64,000 bases of DNA from Proales similis. Its lineage: Eukaryota; Rotifera; Eurotatoria; Ploima; Proalidae. The notes under the pieces were generated by a model. That model had not been told where the DNA came from, made no database searches, and was given only the letters and a program-made list of their open reading frames with translations. The stretch lies in the NCBI GenBank assembly GCA_019059635.1, contig JAGVRJ010000002.1, forward strand, positions 2,046,001-2,110,000. The letters are read 5' to 3'. The stretch's first letter is position 1; each line of letters opens with the position of its first letter. Both the position numbers and the translations under genes were made by a program. Positions 22,298 through 34,548 of the stretch are shown one piece after another.

Positions 22298-23660
22298 GTT
22301 GGCCGGACGCTTGTCTATCTGATTTACACCCAAAAAGAGTCTTCAATGGCGGAAAACCTGTCGCGGCGGACCCTAAACACTCATCTATAGACTAAGAGTC
22401 AGATTGAGGTTAAAAACGTGCATCACACTTGAATTTCGCCCGGCACTGACACACACACATACACTCACGCACAGACTCGGCGCCGCCTGACTCACCAAGA
22501 CGCTCACGACTAATGGAGCTAGGGCAATTAAAATCAATAGGAAAAGGCCGAAATAGATGTGACGGGCTTGCAGATGGCGTGTAAAGCCTACGTGCTTATC
22601 TCGGCATGGCCTAAATTATATATGCGAAACAGCTTCCTCTCAATCTAAAAAATTCGAGCTCATGTGAGTGCACAACTCGTTCGAGCGCCTTGAAATCTGT
22701 TTGAGAATATTTTAGCCCTGCAGCTTCTTCTTCAAGTGACGGCGAGGCGAGGAGCGGCGCTTCACGCCAGACTGAAAATTGAAAAGCTTAAATCGGCGCC
22801 AATCGAAACAAAAAAGAACGGCGGCCGATCTTGCTTGATCGCTTCAATCTTCTGCCCTCTGTCCCATGCTCGTGCATTAAAAAACAAAGGCAAATAGCTA
22901 AACGCTTAATCATAGAGAAAAATGCCGCAAATTAATGAGCTAGCAAACAAGTTCTAGCCTGCTGGGCCTGATGAATCAGGTTGAGGCAAAACACGCGGAC
23001 GCGCATGCACGCGCAACTCACAGAATTCAATGTATTGTTGGAGACAGAGTTTAACTGTTTGAGGCGACAATAAGTCGCTTAAATCGTGTCTGGGCCGCGA
23101 TTTTCGTTTGAAATGAAGTTCTTATCGATTATGAGATGCCATCTGGACGATTAGATTTAAGCGACTTGATTTGGCATCTTGGCGTTGGTAAACTAAAATA
23201 ATCGACTGGAAGTTGGGCGCTCAAGCGATTTCTAATCTTGAAATTGCTCGAAAGAGGGATTGCTTTTGTTTTTTGTTTGCAATTTGTTGAGAGTTGAGTC
23301 AAGTCTCGTCAAATGCCAGGTGAGATTGAACTCGGAAAACAACACGAATCGGCGTGAAAAAGGATCCGCGCGCGGAGCTAATTTGAATGGCGGCCAAGAA
23401 TCGAATAACGCACATATAACCGACCGGCGTTTGCGGCCAAGTCGTATGGTCGCGAGCGAGGAAAATAAGAAGGAAAATGGAGCAGCAGATGACGAAGCAA
23501 AGAGAGGATAGAGGCGGCGATAGGCCCAACTGACCCACCTGTGTTTGTGTGTAGTCGGGCGTGCGCACGGTCAACCCTGCAATGGGATAGTGAGAGTGTA
23601 GGAGCGAGAAGAGAGATCGACAGAGCGAGATTCATTTAGAATAGCATCTCATACAAATAC

Positions 23661-23690
23661 GCACACACACACAAACACACACACACACGT
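23661..23690. repeat. (CA)n microsatellite
   Basis: A CA tract with one AAAC interruption, intergenic. Confidence 0.85.
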
Positions 23691-23791
23691 TGAAATGGCA
23701 AGATAAACATAATCTTCTAGATGGTGGACAAAGAGTCGCTGCTTGCGACCGGTCACCAATCGGACCACTGGCTATTTATTCATTCCTCTTC

Positions 23792-23814
23792 CTGTGTGTG
23801 TGTGTGTGTGTGTG
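23792..23814. repeat. (TG)n microsatellite
   Basis: About eleven TG units, intergenic. Confidence 0.85.
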
Positions 23815-26800
23815 CGAGTGGGTGTGTTTGCACGCATTGGCACACACGACATGAATGAACGCTCGCACGTGAAGAAGTAATGGCGCGGCTTGGGCGATTA
23901 GAGTCGAGAAATAGAAGCTCGCTTTGATTGTGCTTCAAATCGACGATTATTTTGAGTTGAATCTAATCCGTTTGGCAGGAAAATAGACTCACGACGGTGA
24001 ATTAATAAAGCGATTCAGAAGCTGCTGGACATAATAGAAGAAACGATTTGTCCGACGTTTGGTCCGAGTGTGCACTTTCACCGGAGGATATTTGACGCGT
24101 TGAGCCACTGCCTGCCTGGTCGTTCGGCGCGTGGCTTTTGTTTACTGGACGCGATCGATAACTATTTTGTTGACACTCGACCGCCCTCGCAGCGGCGCAA
24201 GCCGTTCTCAAACAAGGGTCATTCAGTTTTGAATGAACATTTTCATCCACCTGTGTCGATCGAAACACGACCATGCACGACGCGCTCGCCGCCAAGCGCT
24301 AAATCAAGCGCAAACAAAAAGCGACCACTATCGACAGGAAGTCGTTAATTTCGATGAATTATGGGCTTTAATTTGCGCGCGCGCGCTCACGCTACAAGGT
24401 GGCGGTCGGTCAAGTGCCGCTATTATCCGCCCGCACACGCCCGTACTGGAAGTTATCTACAATTTGAAATTGTCCACTCGATGAACCAGACACTCGCAAA
24501 TAATGGCCTAATTAGTAACCGCTGCAATCATCTCTTGTTCTACTCCTCCGTTCTCTGCTTTTCTTTTTTTTTTCTTTCGCAATCGAGTGCAAATATTTAA
24601 TATTGAATTGTAATTTGCGCCATAACAAAGTGTGCGTGTGTGTGTGCGCGCACGAGGCGACGGGCGACGACAAAGATTCAGTTTTAATTGAAACTTGCTG
24701 GAGAATGATCGTCTGGATAGGCGGACTTGTGATACTCGAGCCAAAGCTGAAGTGGCGCCGGTTAGTTCAACTTTGATCGCCAGCGAAATAGAGCAGAGCA
24801 GTGCTAATCGAATACAATATGAATATAATGAAACAAACGATCGTCATTTTACAATGCAAACCGCTCATATGGTCTCTATGTGTTGTTGTTGTTGTCGACG
24901 ACGTTGTTGGGGTGTGTGGATATGAGCGCACGATCATGTGTCGATAAAACTCGAGAATTTGATATAAACAACAACAACAACGCCGCCGACCCAAGTACAC
25001 AATGCTTATCTACTAACGAATTCAAATCGTTTTACGATAAAAAAAAATTTGGGCCGGCCGGCAAAGCATTGCACTCGGGCTTTGCATTCGGACGAGTTGA
25101 TTGATTGATTAGAGCGAGCGTCATTTGCTGCTCGTCATCGCCACGCAAAGCCAAAGGGGCGGGGGTCAGTCAAATTGAACGCGGTGAAGCGAAACCGGCC
25201 CGGATGTGGTCATATCCTAATCGCATTCGGATGCGGTCTTCTCAATCAACAGCCTTGACCAAGTAGTCAGGCCAATATTTTGTTCGCCTCCATGTTGCAC
25301 CTTATTTTCGCTTTTACCGACTTGGTTTTAAGTTGAATCGCAGAACTGAATCGTTTCCTCCAAAAACGGCTGCGTTCTAATCGAAGTAATAATAATAATA
25401 AAGAATCAAATTAATAGAGAACGTTTGCATCTGAGTGCGTGAATCAATGCCTTAAATTAAAGCGTTTCATTCTATTTGAACACCGGCGTGCTTTATTGAG
25501 CGTGAAAGCTTCGACAATCCAATCGTGATCGGCGCCGTCTTAGAAGGAAAACTATTTGGAGTCGACAGATGTCCTCAGCAGTTAATCTGCAATCAACCTA
25601 TTGCACCGGCTCTGGTTGGCGACAGCACGAAGATGACGTGCGCCGCATTATATTTGCAAAAGCGATTATAAGAGTAAAAGTGTCTAATGCGCACAAACAA
25701 GAGCCAAGTGAAGGGGATCGGTGAAAACTGAGCTGAATTAGGACGCGGATGTGCTCCATAGCAACTCTGTACTCCAATGTCCCATTCTGAAGTTCGTGCT
25801 CGATGTTTGTCGAAAAAGTAAACACAAAAAGTTGAAATCGAGACGGAAGCCGGGCAAAATTGGCCGAAAGAGGCAACTACTAGAGAAAGCTAAAAACAAA
25901 TATAGAAGAGAGGCAAGTCTCAAGTTGAGCATTAATCATGTGAATTCACTGCTGTCTCAAAGTGACCTCTTTTCTATTGTGGATGTCGAATGGCAAATAT
26001 TTAATGCTGGGAACTTGCCGAAGAGCTCTTGATGGGCGCGATTAAGACATTCTCAGCGCGGCTACGACGCTCGGCCACAGCCATCGCGTAAATGTTTGCC
26101 GTCTTTATTTGGTTTTACATCGTTCTCGTTTGTTTTCTATTTGGCGCCATTCTCAAACTCGTCGGGCGCGCACCAACACATGCACGCGCAGACAGGCCAC
26201 AAACTAGCCGATGCTCGCTTACACTCGTAGACGCACATTGTCAATTGTGGTCGTAAACGTAGCCGGTGTCGTCTAAATACGGGCGCACTAATTAATTTTA
26301 TCGCTCGCCATACTTTCGCTCTCGATTAGATACGAGCCTCAGATTTTCTTTATAGTTTTTGCTATTAAACTGAATTAAATAAGCCCGCGCCAAAGTAGGC
26401 AAGATAAGCCAGGCCGTCGACATATTTACCTGATTCTCAGGCATTTAAGTTTGTTGAAGCAAGCTGAATGCGCGCCTAAGAGGCCAAGCCTCATTCCCCT
26501 CTGAATGCTGCTCTCACAATCTCGCAGTCGCTCTGCAAATAGGAGAAAATCAAGCGGTCAATGGTCGTTTGCGTAATGGTTGTAGAAAATGTAGAATTAC
26601 GCGCGACGTTTGAGAAGAATGCGATGCATCATGAGCGCTTAAGAGGGTATCAGCCTGTCTTTGTTGTGTTAATGTGCTCGCATCTTGCATAGCCGCAAAT
26701 GTCAACAACATCAGTTTTATTTTGCAGTGAAATGCGAGGCGAAAAAAGCAATTTATTTTAAAATAGCAAGAATATGATGAGATGATGCCATGTGCAAAAT

Positions 26801-27547
26801 GCGCGGTTGTGTGTGTGTGTGCAGGAATCCGAAAAAAGCGTGAGGAAAAGAAGATGAGACCAAAGAAGAGAGCGCATTTGTTGTCATTTCAATTTAGTAG
26901 GCCTCGTTAGGCTAAAGTGTGGCTGGCTCAAATAATAACAAGTTTAAACATAGAAGCAATGCTTGCCGAACGAGCCTGCACTCTTCTAAACAAGTCTTTA
27001 GGAGCATTAGGCAAGAGAGGAAGAGAAACAAGACTGCGACTGCCGCTATTGAATGTGATATAATCTATGAATTAACTTCGCTCTGAGTTTCCCCCCTCCT
27101 CACTCCCATAATCGCATCCATCTCGGTTTGTTGGCTCTAATGCATATTGGTTTTGGCTAAATATGCGGAAATGGGCGCTGCGAACACAATTAATTCAAGA
27201 AGTTGGCCACAAGTGGCTAAGCGCCAAGAGAGGAAAAAAAGAGCGAGCAAAATTAGCCGACCCAAGCGATTTGTCTAGGGCAGACTTGGTGCGTCCCCGG
27301 GCGTGATCATACGGTTCATCCGAGTGCCTCTGACTTTGAATAAACGCCGGCCCGTTGAACATGGCGAAATTAGAATGACAAGGGTCGTGCGAAATTGTTT
27401 CGGTTGCGCTTCCTCAAGTATGCTCGCACTTGGTGATGCACTTACTCTCGATTCTGTTTGACATACAGAGCGGTTTACAATTCAACAGAGTTTTATTCAA
27501 CAGAGAAGAGTCTCTGTGAGTCGAGCAACTTAATCACAAAGCATCAA

Positions 27548-28640
27548 TTATCGTGAGCCAGAATATTTGGCTGAAGCTGATTGAGCGGTCGCCGAGGCTG
27601 CTGCGCTGCTCATTCCTCCCTCTGTGCGGTATTGAAGGCTGTTGGTGCCTACGCCGACTTTGTTCTCATGGTCGGCAGGCGTTTCAAATCGATTTTTCTT
27701 CACCACTCCTTTCCATGTACGAGATGCAAGCTACAGCTTCAGATAAGAGAGCTGTCTTTGGCAGAGTCCAAACAGCATACAGCCGCTTACCTTGTTGTTG
27801 AACGACTTCCAGCTGTTTTTCTCTTTCTCATGCATCTCCTCAATGGCCCTTATCTTTTCCTCGTACTTTTCTCTTTTGCGTTTTTTGGCTTCTTTCATCT
27901 TTTGGTCGTGTTCCTTCCTGCCAATCGGACCTCTCTTAGCAACTAGAATTGAAATTCTAAACTCGTTCACACTGACTTGGTCGAAGCTTTTTGATGTGGC
28001 ACAGCATTTCCTTTGGTTTCGCTCGTTGTAATCGGTTTGGAGTTTTTCGTTCTCACCATCAGCTGATCGATCTAACACACAAACACGGATAAAAAGAAGC
28101 CTCGACTTGTGTTCACTTTTCCCACCTGAGCAACTTCAGCACTCGTAAAGCCGTCGAATATAACTGTACATGTGCCATCCTCGCGAATCTGATCGATGGT
28201 CGCAGAGTAATATCTTTTGGCATTTATCTCTTTTACTTTGTCTGTTTTCATCGCTTAATCACAAAGGAGCCTACTTTCCGTCTACTCGCCAGACGGCCAT
28301 GCATTTGTCGCCTGATTTCCATGTGGTTGAGGTTTTGGTTTTCGAGCTGCGCTCATTTAATTCGTCTTTAAGTAAATCTTTAGTCAAATTGATTACCTCC
28401 TTAAAGCATAAAAAAATGAAATTCCCGTTGCAAACCAAAGCAGAGCAGACGTGAACAAAAGCTTACAATTAAATCAGTTTTTAATTTCTGAAGTTCTTCA
28501 TTATCAGGATCTGACTTGAGGGCGATTTCAACCTTTTAAATGAAATAGATTGAGATTTATCCGCTTCGGCTTTTCCTGCTCTTTACCTGTTGCAGCTGAA
28601 TCTCGTATTCGGTAAGAGTGGCCTCCGTGTCAGTATCCAT
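27548..28640 (-). CDS. SMNDC1: survival motor neuron domain-containing splicing factor 30 (SPF30)
   Basis: Seven small exons on the minus strand: 28587–28640, 28467–28532, 28275–28399, 28126–28213, 27977–28071, 27791–27932 and 27548–27730, giving 250 residues. The N-terminal helix EYEIQLQQVEIALKSD and the Tudor domain (TWKSGDKCMAVWRVDGKYY, then DGTCTVIFDGFTSAEVAQ) match SMNDC1. So do the basic coiled region, WKSFNNK and VGVGTNSLQYRTEGG near the end. The Tudor domain of this family binds symmetrically dimethylated arginine on Sm proteins and helps tri-snRNP join the spliceosome in the nucleus. Introns are 44–63 nt. The junction between exons 5 and 6 is ambiguous: a 44-nt intron (used here) or one a few bases different. 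The overall identification is secure. Confidence 0.9.
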
Positions 28641-29681
28641 TCTGATTTACTTAGAATTAAGAGTCAACTCTGTCGGGCTTTGTTGATTGTACATTCGCAT
28701 TCGATTCTTTGAAAAAATCTCCCATTTGCAAAATAAACATGACATTTGCTCGGGTTTAGATCGTTTATTCAATAATTTCATTCTCAAACAATTCAAAGGG
28801 GCCAAGTCGGCAGAATGCGTTAGAAATTCTGCTTTTTCAGTTTTTTTTTTATTTAATCGTTCAATTGGTCTATGGGATACACAAACAATGACCAGTTAGG
28901 CCTTTTTCTTTGCAAAATCAATAAACAGTTGGCAATTGGTCATTGGTCTATTTTTTTCGAACCCGGACGCTTTTAATCATTGTTTGACAGGCTCCGCTCT
29001 GACTCGAGTTAATCAGATAAGACTTAAATGGTGATGAATAGCGAGAGGCCCAATTGACGGACACGAGGGTAAACTGTCGAGTTGTGTTTGCGCTGTGAAG
29101 CAGTCACCAGCCTACTTATCTCAAGCCTGATGAAGCCATTTGACTCTTATCAACAAATGTCATTTGGGCCAGCGGGCGATTCCAAGTCGCCTCACTTCCG
29201 CAAACAATAGCGCTCTCTTATCTCTTTTCTCGAAGGCTTGAGATGACGGACTGCTCTCTCTCTCTCTCTATGTCTCACCCTCTCTCTGGCTGTGATTAAT
29301 GCGGCGGGTGCCCTATTCAATTTTTCTTTATTAGCTCTCAGAAAAGCACTTGGTATATTCGCTACTCAGGGAATTCCCTTGCCGATGTAAATTTCCGCAT
29401 CAGATAGACAGTTTATTGCAGAGAGAGAGCCTCGAGTCCGGCCAAAAGCGCTTCGTGAACTTTCGTGAACTGTCAGATCGTCTGTAAGAGCCATCATCGC
29501 TTCTCATTCGTTCGTTGGTTATTCATTTGTTTATTATTATTATTATTCTATTTAATACGAACGGACGGCGGTTGCTTCTGCTTATTTGAATTAGACTGTT
29601 TATTCATGCAGAACACATTCAGATGGACACAAAACGTACGGAAGGAGTAGAAAAGAGAAGGAAAGGAGACGGATAGAGAGC

Positions 29682-29702
29682 CAGAGAGAGAGAGAGAGAG
29701 AG
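29682..29702. repeat. (AG)n microsatellite
   Basis: About ten AG units, intergenic, inside a longer purine-rich tract. Confidence 0.85.
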
Positions 29703-30221
29703 CACATTAAAGCCTTGAGTGCAGGCCTTCTTCTTTCGATTCGCATGAACGCATCGGCATGGCTCTTGAGCACTAATTACACAGCGGAGTCCAAGCCCAT
29801 CATTCGACGGCAGCGGGCTCATTTTTCAAATCGAGTCCAGGTGTTTGCGTCTGCACCACATGAGTGAATGAGTGGCTAAGCGTGTGTGTATTGTGTCGAT
29901 TGAGCAAGCAAGCGAGCGAGCGAGCAAAAGAGAGAGATTTGGACAGAGCGTGTCGATAAGGGCGAGAGATTTGAAAATATGAGATTTTAATCGGCCGTGT
30001 GAAGAGTAAGAGAGAACTATTGAGGGATTAGAGGTGGAGAGAGAGAGCACAAGATTAATCGAGGGCATCGATTTCTGGACATTGTGATGTGAGACGTCGG
30101 CGGCCTCGCAGAGATAACATTTGAAAGAGATAAATTGTGACATTTCTATTCTCGCACATTTACAAACGACCGAATGAGCGAGCGATCAGTCGACTGGTCT
30201 GTTGGCGGCCAGGCCGACTGC

Positions 30222-30228
30222 TATAAAA
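30222..30228 (+). promoter_or_regulatory. candidate TATA box for the membrane-protein gene
   Basis: TATAAAA in a GC-rich setting, 729 nt upstream of the ATG at 30,951. The distance requires a long or spliced 5' leader, so the link to that gene is inferred. Confidence 0.5.
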
Positions 30229-30950
30229 GCTGCTCGCCAACATTTTACGAAGCTCTTAGAGGCGGGCTCATTGTTTTAGAGTATGTGTGTGTGTGTGTTT
30301 ATTTATTTTGTGAATAGAGTCCGACTGCGAGTGAATCATCATCAATTCGTCCATTCATTCATTAATCAATGTGCACGGGCGTCAAAGCATCGTTTGATTG
30401 CACACAGCCGTGGTCGTTGTCGATAGAAGGCAAACAAATTTCGCCTTGTTCTCTATTTGCCTCTTTTTAATTGATTGCTGCCTGCGCGTCCATGCCCAGT
30501 CTTCATTCACAGTCGACACTCACTCAACATGTTTCTATTCAAATTTGGTCGTATCATGTTTCACGCTTGGTCCGAGCTTGTCGAATTACAATGCTCATGA
30601 TGGATCGACCTCAGTGATCATCGCTCGCGCCATTTTCTTCTTCATTTTTTTGTCAACTCTTTCATTTCTGCTCAGCTCGGCCACTCTCTCCATTTCACTT
30701 GCTTGTCGTCCGCTCACTCGCTCGCTCCCTCCCTCACACCAGCGCTCGGCTCCTCTTTCTCTCGCTCTCAACGCGAATGTGTTACGGCTTTTAAAACGCC
30801 GCTCATATGTCGAGTGCATGTATTTTGTTTAAATCGGCTTAGAACAAGTTTGTTGCTTCTCGAGCTTTTTTTTTCCTCAACCGTCAACCATTTGTTATCG
30901 AAATCCTCATTCGAGTTGGCTAGAAATTCGCATTGAAAAAGCGCACAAAC

Positions 30951-31700
30951 ATGTTGGGCCCTGCACTGTGGATCGCGTTGCTGCTCACTTTGAGCGCTGG
31001 AGATGAACTTAAGCCGTTCAATGAGACCAATATACCCGAGGGATTCTTTCCCAGTCCGAAAGAGTTCGGCAAAGAGCTGCCCATAGTTACCAACACGACC
31101 AAGGCGAACCTCACCGTGCCTGAGAACTCGGCCGTTCATTCAAACAATTCAATCGGCCGCATGATCTCGAGCTCGGAGAACATTCAAGAAACGCCAGCCA
31201 TCACCACCAACCCAGCCACGATGCCGTTCACAATTATATTGATCGCCGTGGCTGTGATCGCCGCCATCATTGCTGTGATCTTGTCGGCGCTGTTTGTGAT
31301 GAGACGTCGCTTCAATGTGTGGCGTTTGGGCGGCGAGAATCGAACTGAGGATGGCGAGGGCCACGGAGTGCTCAAGAATGCGAGCAGCACTGAGAACACC
31401 TCAAATGGACCAAATGGAGACCAAGTCGAGGAAGTAAACGAACAGCAGAATGAGTCCATCAAAGCAGTTGAGAACAAAGATGCTGATATGGGACAAATTA
31501 ATCCGACTGCCGAGGAGGCAGCCGCCACCGACTCACCAACTGAGCAGCAGTCTAAGCCGCTCAACGAGGTAAACGATGCACGTGTTTCCTCTTCGACGCT
31601 TGTTGCCAATGTTTTAAACGATTTAAGTGAGTCGGTCGCTGCTCGACTGGCTACTAAATCGCCAGCAAAATCGAACACTGCCGAGCAGGCAGCAAACTAG
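30951..31700 (+). CDS. single-pass type I membrane protein, family unknown
   Basis: One exon, 249 residues from ATG 30951; the frame extends upstream but without an ATG. A signal peptide occupies about 1–17 (MLGPALWIALLLTLSA). The extracellular part, about 18–92, is short, Asn/Thr/Ser-rich, with several N-glycosylation sites and no cysteines. One membrane segment follows (about 93–116, TIILIAVAVIAAIIAVILSA) with a stop-transfer MRRR. The cytosolic tail of about 130 residues is Asn/Glu/Ser-rich and looks disordered. The layout resembles a small mucin-like or adhesion-type protein, but no family is recognisable. Codon use and GC content match clearly coding neighbours, which supports a real gene. 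Confidence 0.7.
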   Translation: MLGPALWIALLLTLSAGDELKPFNETNIPEGFFPSPKEFGKELPIVTNTTKANLTVPENSAVHSNNSIGRMISSSENIQETPAITTNPATMPFTIILIAVAVIAAIIAVILSALFVMRRRFNVWRLGGENRTEDGEGHGVLKNASSTENTSNGPNGDQVEEVNEQQNESIKAVENKDADMGQINPTAEEAAATDSPTEQQSKPLNEVNDARVSSSTLVANVLNDLSESVAARLATKSPAKSNTAEQAAN

Positions 31701-32958
31701 CACAGCCGCTAGATTCTCCATTTTGTTGATGTAAATTTCAAACTCGTTTTACCTCACACGTCCTCCTCCTCCTTCGCTATCAGAATCCCATATTCCGTCA
31801 AACACACACAGACACAAATAGAGCCCACAAAAAGAGCGCCTCTCGAACTTTCATTTCGACTCAACTTGTTTCCACTTGGTCATGCGACAAGATGTCCGAA
31901 TTCAGTATTAGATTGGGACCGTAGGGCAGTCAATATCATGACCCCCCTCTCACTTTGATGCTAAAGAGTTCACTGCAGCAGATTTTTATCGAGAGGCTCG
32001 CTCGCTTGTCACATCAATCTTAATTCGAAAAAATTATTTCATTTTTCTTGTCTTCATTTTTCATGAATCTGCAATATCTGTTCGATTATTAAACGAATGA
32101 ATGAGAATAATAATAATAATAATAAAACAATTTTATCTGACACAAAGCAAGAAATCGTTCGATTCTTCAGAGACGAATTCGTTTGGTCCGGGCTGCTTTA
32201 GGTTCACTGGGTATGACCTGTATGGCGTGTTCAACCCGGCGGCATGATCAAATAGTCCGGGCAATTATTGCCAACATAAACACGTTGTTTGACTTTACAG
32301 CCGGTTGAAATTAAATCCAGAGATGATATCGACACCTTGCGGCTAATTAGTCGCACAAGCTGGCGCTCGCTTTGAAGCCCTCTCTTGGCTTTCTGGCTTT
32401 AATACTCAATTTGAGCCAAATTCTACTCTGATTGCTTTCAATCGCCGAAATGAAAAACGCCGAACAAATCCGATCGTGTATCTGTTGTCTCTATTTATTC
32501 GAACAATCTGAATGATGCCCTGTGGCTTAAATTTGCCTCCTCGTCCACCCGAAAATTCGATAAACGTCTTCAACACAAAAGCCTTTAAATGCTGCCATTA
32601 GATGAACAAGAGAGTTAAATCACATTATTCCGGTTGCTCCAGTCGTATTTAAAAATTTATCCTCATATTTATCGTTATCGTCAGAAATAGTCACAAATCG
32701 ATATTTTTCGGCTGCGCACGCACACACGGTCTCCAATAGCCCTCCCCTCAGCAAATTTCCAACATTATGGGACCAAACAAGCCCAGCCCAAGTGGCTTTT
32801 GAGTTTGGAGTAGGCGGTTACTGTAAATCGCTACTCCTTCTCGCCTCCCAGAAAGTATCCTTGAACTTTGCTCGTCAAGCCCCCTGCCTGCCCTTGCTAA
32901 CCTGTATAAAAGAGGCGCGGACTCGCAGTGCAAGAACACAAGTTAAAAATAAAAAACG
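31701..32958. other. 1.26-kb intergenic region
   Basis: Contains a short (AAT)n tract around 32,108–32,126, A/T-rich sequence, and at the right end a TATA box for the CBM14-containing gene. No coding sequence seen. Confidence 0.5.
32905..32912 (+). promoter_or_regulatory. TATA box of the CBM14-containing gene
   Basis: TATAAAAG lies 54 nt upstream of the ATG at 32,959. Spacing and leader length are almost the same as for the secreted coiled-coil gene at 13,875. Confidence 0.75.
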
Positions 32959-34548
32959 ATGAACCATTCAATCAAATTCCTGTTGGCGTCGCTGTGTTTC
33001 GCAGTTGGATCGGCGCTGAACTACGATCTATGCAGCACAGTCGGCTTGACAAGACTGCATCCATTCCAAGAGAGCTCATATGAGAGGCTGTTCTTCCCGC
33101 CCGCCAACGTCATTCTGATTCACAATGACTACGTAAGGGCCAGCATTCATCACGAGAATTTCAACCAAAGCCGAATATTCGTCGAATTTTTCGACGGAGA
33201 TGGCCTGGACTTGAAGTCGTTCCCGGTCGGACTGTTTTCAAGCGACCAGCTCAACTTTCAGCTCGTCTACCACGAATTCAAATTTGGCTTCAACGACTCG
33301 CTGACCGCCATGAAGAGATATCAACAAGGCACGGACGTGGTTTACATTCGATTCGAAAAGGCCAACATGACACTTTACTTGCGCAAGAGTCACCAGGGTT
33401 TCAACTTTGGCATTCGAACTCCATCTATGCCATCCACTGGCGTGTGTGCGTTCAATTCTGAGCCAAGAATCGACCAAGACAGATTAAAATGCTTGGAGGA
33501 ACAAAACTCCAAGATTGGCGAGCGAGTTTGTGAACATGTCCTTGAAGATCTCTTCCCAATCACCGAATACAATCGAGACGAATTGATAAATGCGTGTGCC
33601 AGTGATGTGTCTTATTTCCAAGATATCAGAGCAGCTCTTGACCATCGCTGGAATTTGATCGATCAAGACTACATTCAAGACTTCGAGCGAATCAATCAAA
33701 AGTATTTCCGCTTCATAAACATGGACCAACTCTACTCCAAATTCAACGAAATGGTTGACAAGAGCGATTCATGCGAATCGGAATCGTCCGAGAATGGAGG
33801 CCAAAATCAAAACCAAACCCAACCTGAATTCTATTACGTCAGGGGAATATGCTTTGAGTCGGCAAACAAATCAGGAAACTCAAGCAGCAAAAATCAAACA
33901 ATGGAATGTGCCATTGACTCACAAATGGAGCCAATTAGCTGTCTGTGCAACAAGGACGCTCTTGCTTTACTTGTTGTCTGCCGAGAGAACCAGACCGTCC
34001 AAGATTATTTGCGATGCGTCGATAAAAACCAAACCAGTTCCAACCCGTCCTCTTCGGGCAATCGTTCCGATAGTGGTCGTCAGCAGGGTCAACAACGAAG
34101 CATGCCTGGCAGTGGCAGGTCTTCAGGCCGACAGTCCAATCAGGACAAGTCAATAAAAATGAAGATGAAAATAAATACGGGTGGTAAAAACGAAAATGGG
34201 CAATCGTCAGATTCAAACGAAGACAATTCAAATTCAGGATCGGGAAGCGATTCCAACCAGTCTTCGCAGGAGAAAAAATCCGGTCCCGTTGGCAAAGCAA
34301 AAGGCCTTTTCCTGTTTGACATGACCTGGCAGCGAAGAAAGCGAGACTCTGCGAGCCGAGTGCCTCAGTTCGACCACATTTGCGCAACTCAGCAAATAAG
34401 TTATCAAAGCGCACTTCTCAGCTATCTACCGCATCCCACAAATCGTTCTCTGTTCATTCAGTGCGACGAGCAGCTCAAAGCTCATTTGGGCCAGTGTCCG
34501 AACGGCACCATATTCTCAGAGAATCTAAGATGTGAAAGGGACCAATGA
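32959..34548 (+). CDS. secreted protein with C-terminal peritrophin-like (CBM14) domain
   Basis: One exon, 529 residues. A signal peptide covers about 1–19 (MNHSIKFLLASLCFAVGSA). The N-terminal half has VWD/C8-like traits: a beta-rich stretch, then RVCEHVLEDLFPITEYNRDE and LINACASDVSYF, which recall the Cys-module after VWD domains. A Cys-containing segment follows (GICFESANKS), then a long Ser/Asn/Gln/Gly-rich linker (about 355–440) and a dibasic RRKRD site that could be cleaved by furin-type proteases. The last ~55 residues have a CBM14-like cysteine pattern with YLPHPTNRSLFIQC and LGQCPNGTIFSENLRC, typical of chitin-binding peritrophins. A role in cuticle, mucus or an extracellular matrix is likely. 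N-terminal family membership is tentative. Confidence 0.72.
   Translation: MNHSIKFLLASLCFAVGSALNYDLCSTVGLTRLHPFQESSYERLFFPPANVILIHNDYVRASIHHENFNQSRIFVEFFDGDGLDLKSFPVGLFSSDQLNFQLVYHEFKFGFNDSLTAMKRYQQGTDVVYIRFEKANMTLYLRKSHQGFNFGIRTPSMPSTGVCAFNSEPRIDQDRLKCLEEQNSKIGERVCEHVLEDLFPITEYNRDELINACASDVSYFQDIRAALDHRWNLIDQDYIQDFERINQKYFRFINMDQLYSKFNEMVDKSDSCESESSENGGQNQNQTQPEFYYVRGICFESANKSGNSSSKNQTMECAIDSQMEPISCLCNKDALALLVVCRENQTVQDYLRCVDKNQTSSNPSSSGNRSDSGRQQGQQRSMPGSGRSSGRQSNQDKSIKMKMKINTGGKNENGQSSDSNEDNSNSGSGSDSNQSSQEKKSGPVGKAKGLFLFDMTWQRRKRDSASRVPQFDHICATQQISYQSALLSYLPHPTNRSLFIQCDEQLKAHLGQCPNGTIFSENLRCERDQ

Larger units (their letters stand above)
22298..27547. other. 5.2-kb non-coding stretch between the AJM1-like gene and SMNDC1
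   Basis: Mostly non-coding on my reading. It has CA/TG microsatellites (about 23,661–23,690 and 23,792–23,814), GC-rich patches with CpG (about 24,370–24,440), homopurine runs and scattered short frames. The longest plus frame (25,751–26,032) encodes a Lys/Arg-rich stretch of no known family. The region next to 22,300 probably holds the promoter and 5' non-coding exons of the AJM1-like gene. By contrast with the dense first 16 kb, this looks like regulatory territory. I found no transposase, tRNA or rRNA in it. Confidence 0.5.
28641..30950. other. 2.3-kb non-coding stretch upstream of a membrane-protein gene
   Basis: It holds (AG)n repeats, CT-rich and AG-rich tracts and a TATA box at 30,222. 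About 720 nt lie between that TATA box and the ATG at 30,951. A donor-like AGA|GTATGTGTG near 30,280 suggests a spliced 5' leader. Open frames in the CT-rich part are low-complexity and I do not consider them genes. Confidence 0.45.

Noticed and set aside
25598-26032. Overlapping plus (Lys/Arg-rich) and minus open frames of ~92 codons
   Set aside because: No family resemblance, no splice signals that extend them, and a setting of non-coding DNA.
30398-30936. 144-codon and 77-codon plus frames in CT-rich sequence
   Set aside because: Low-complexity Ser/Leu-rich translation from simple-sequence DNA in a probable 5' leader.
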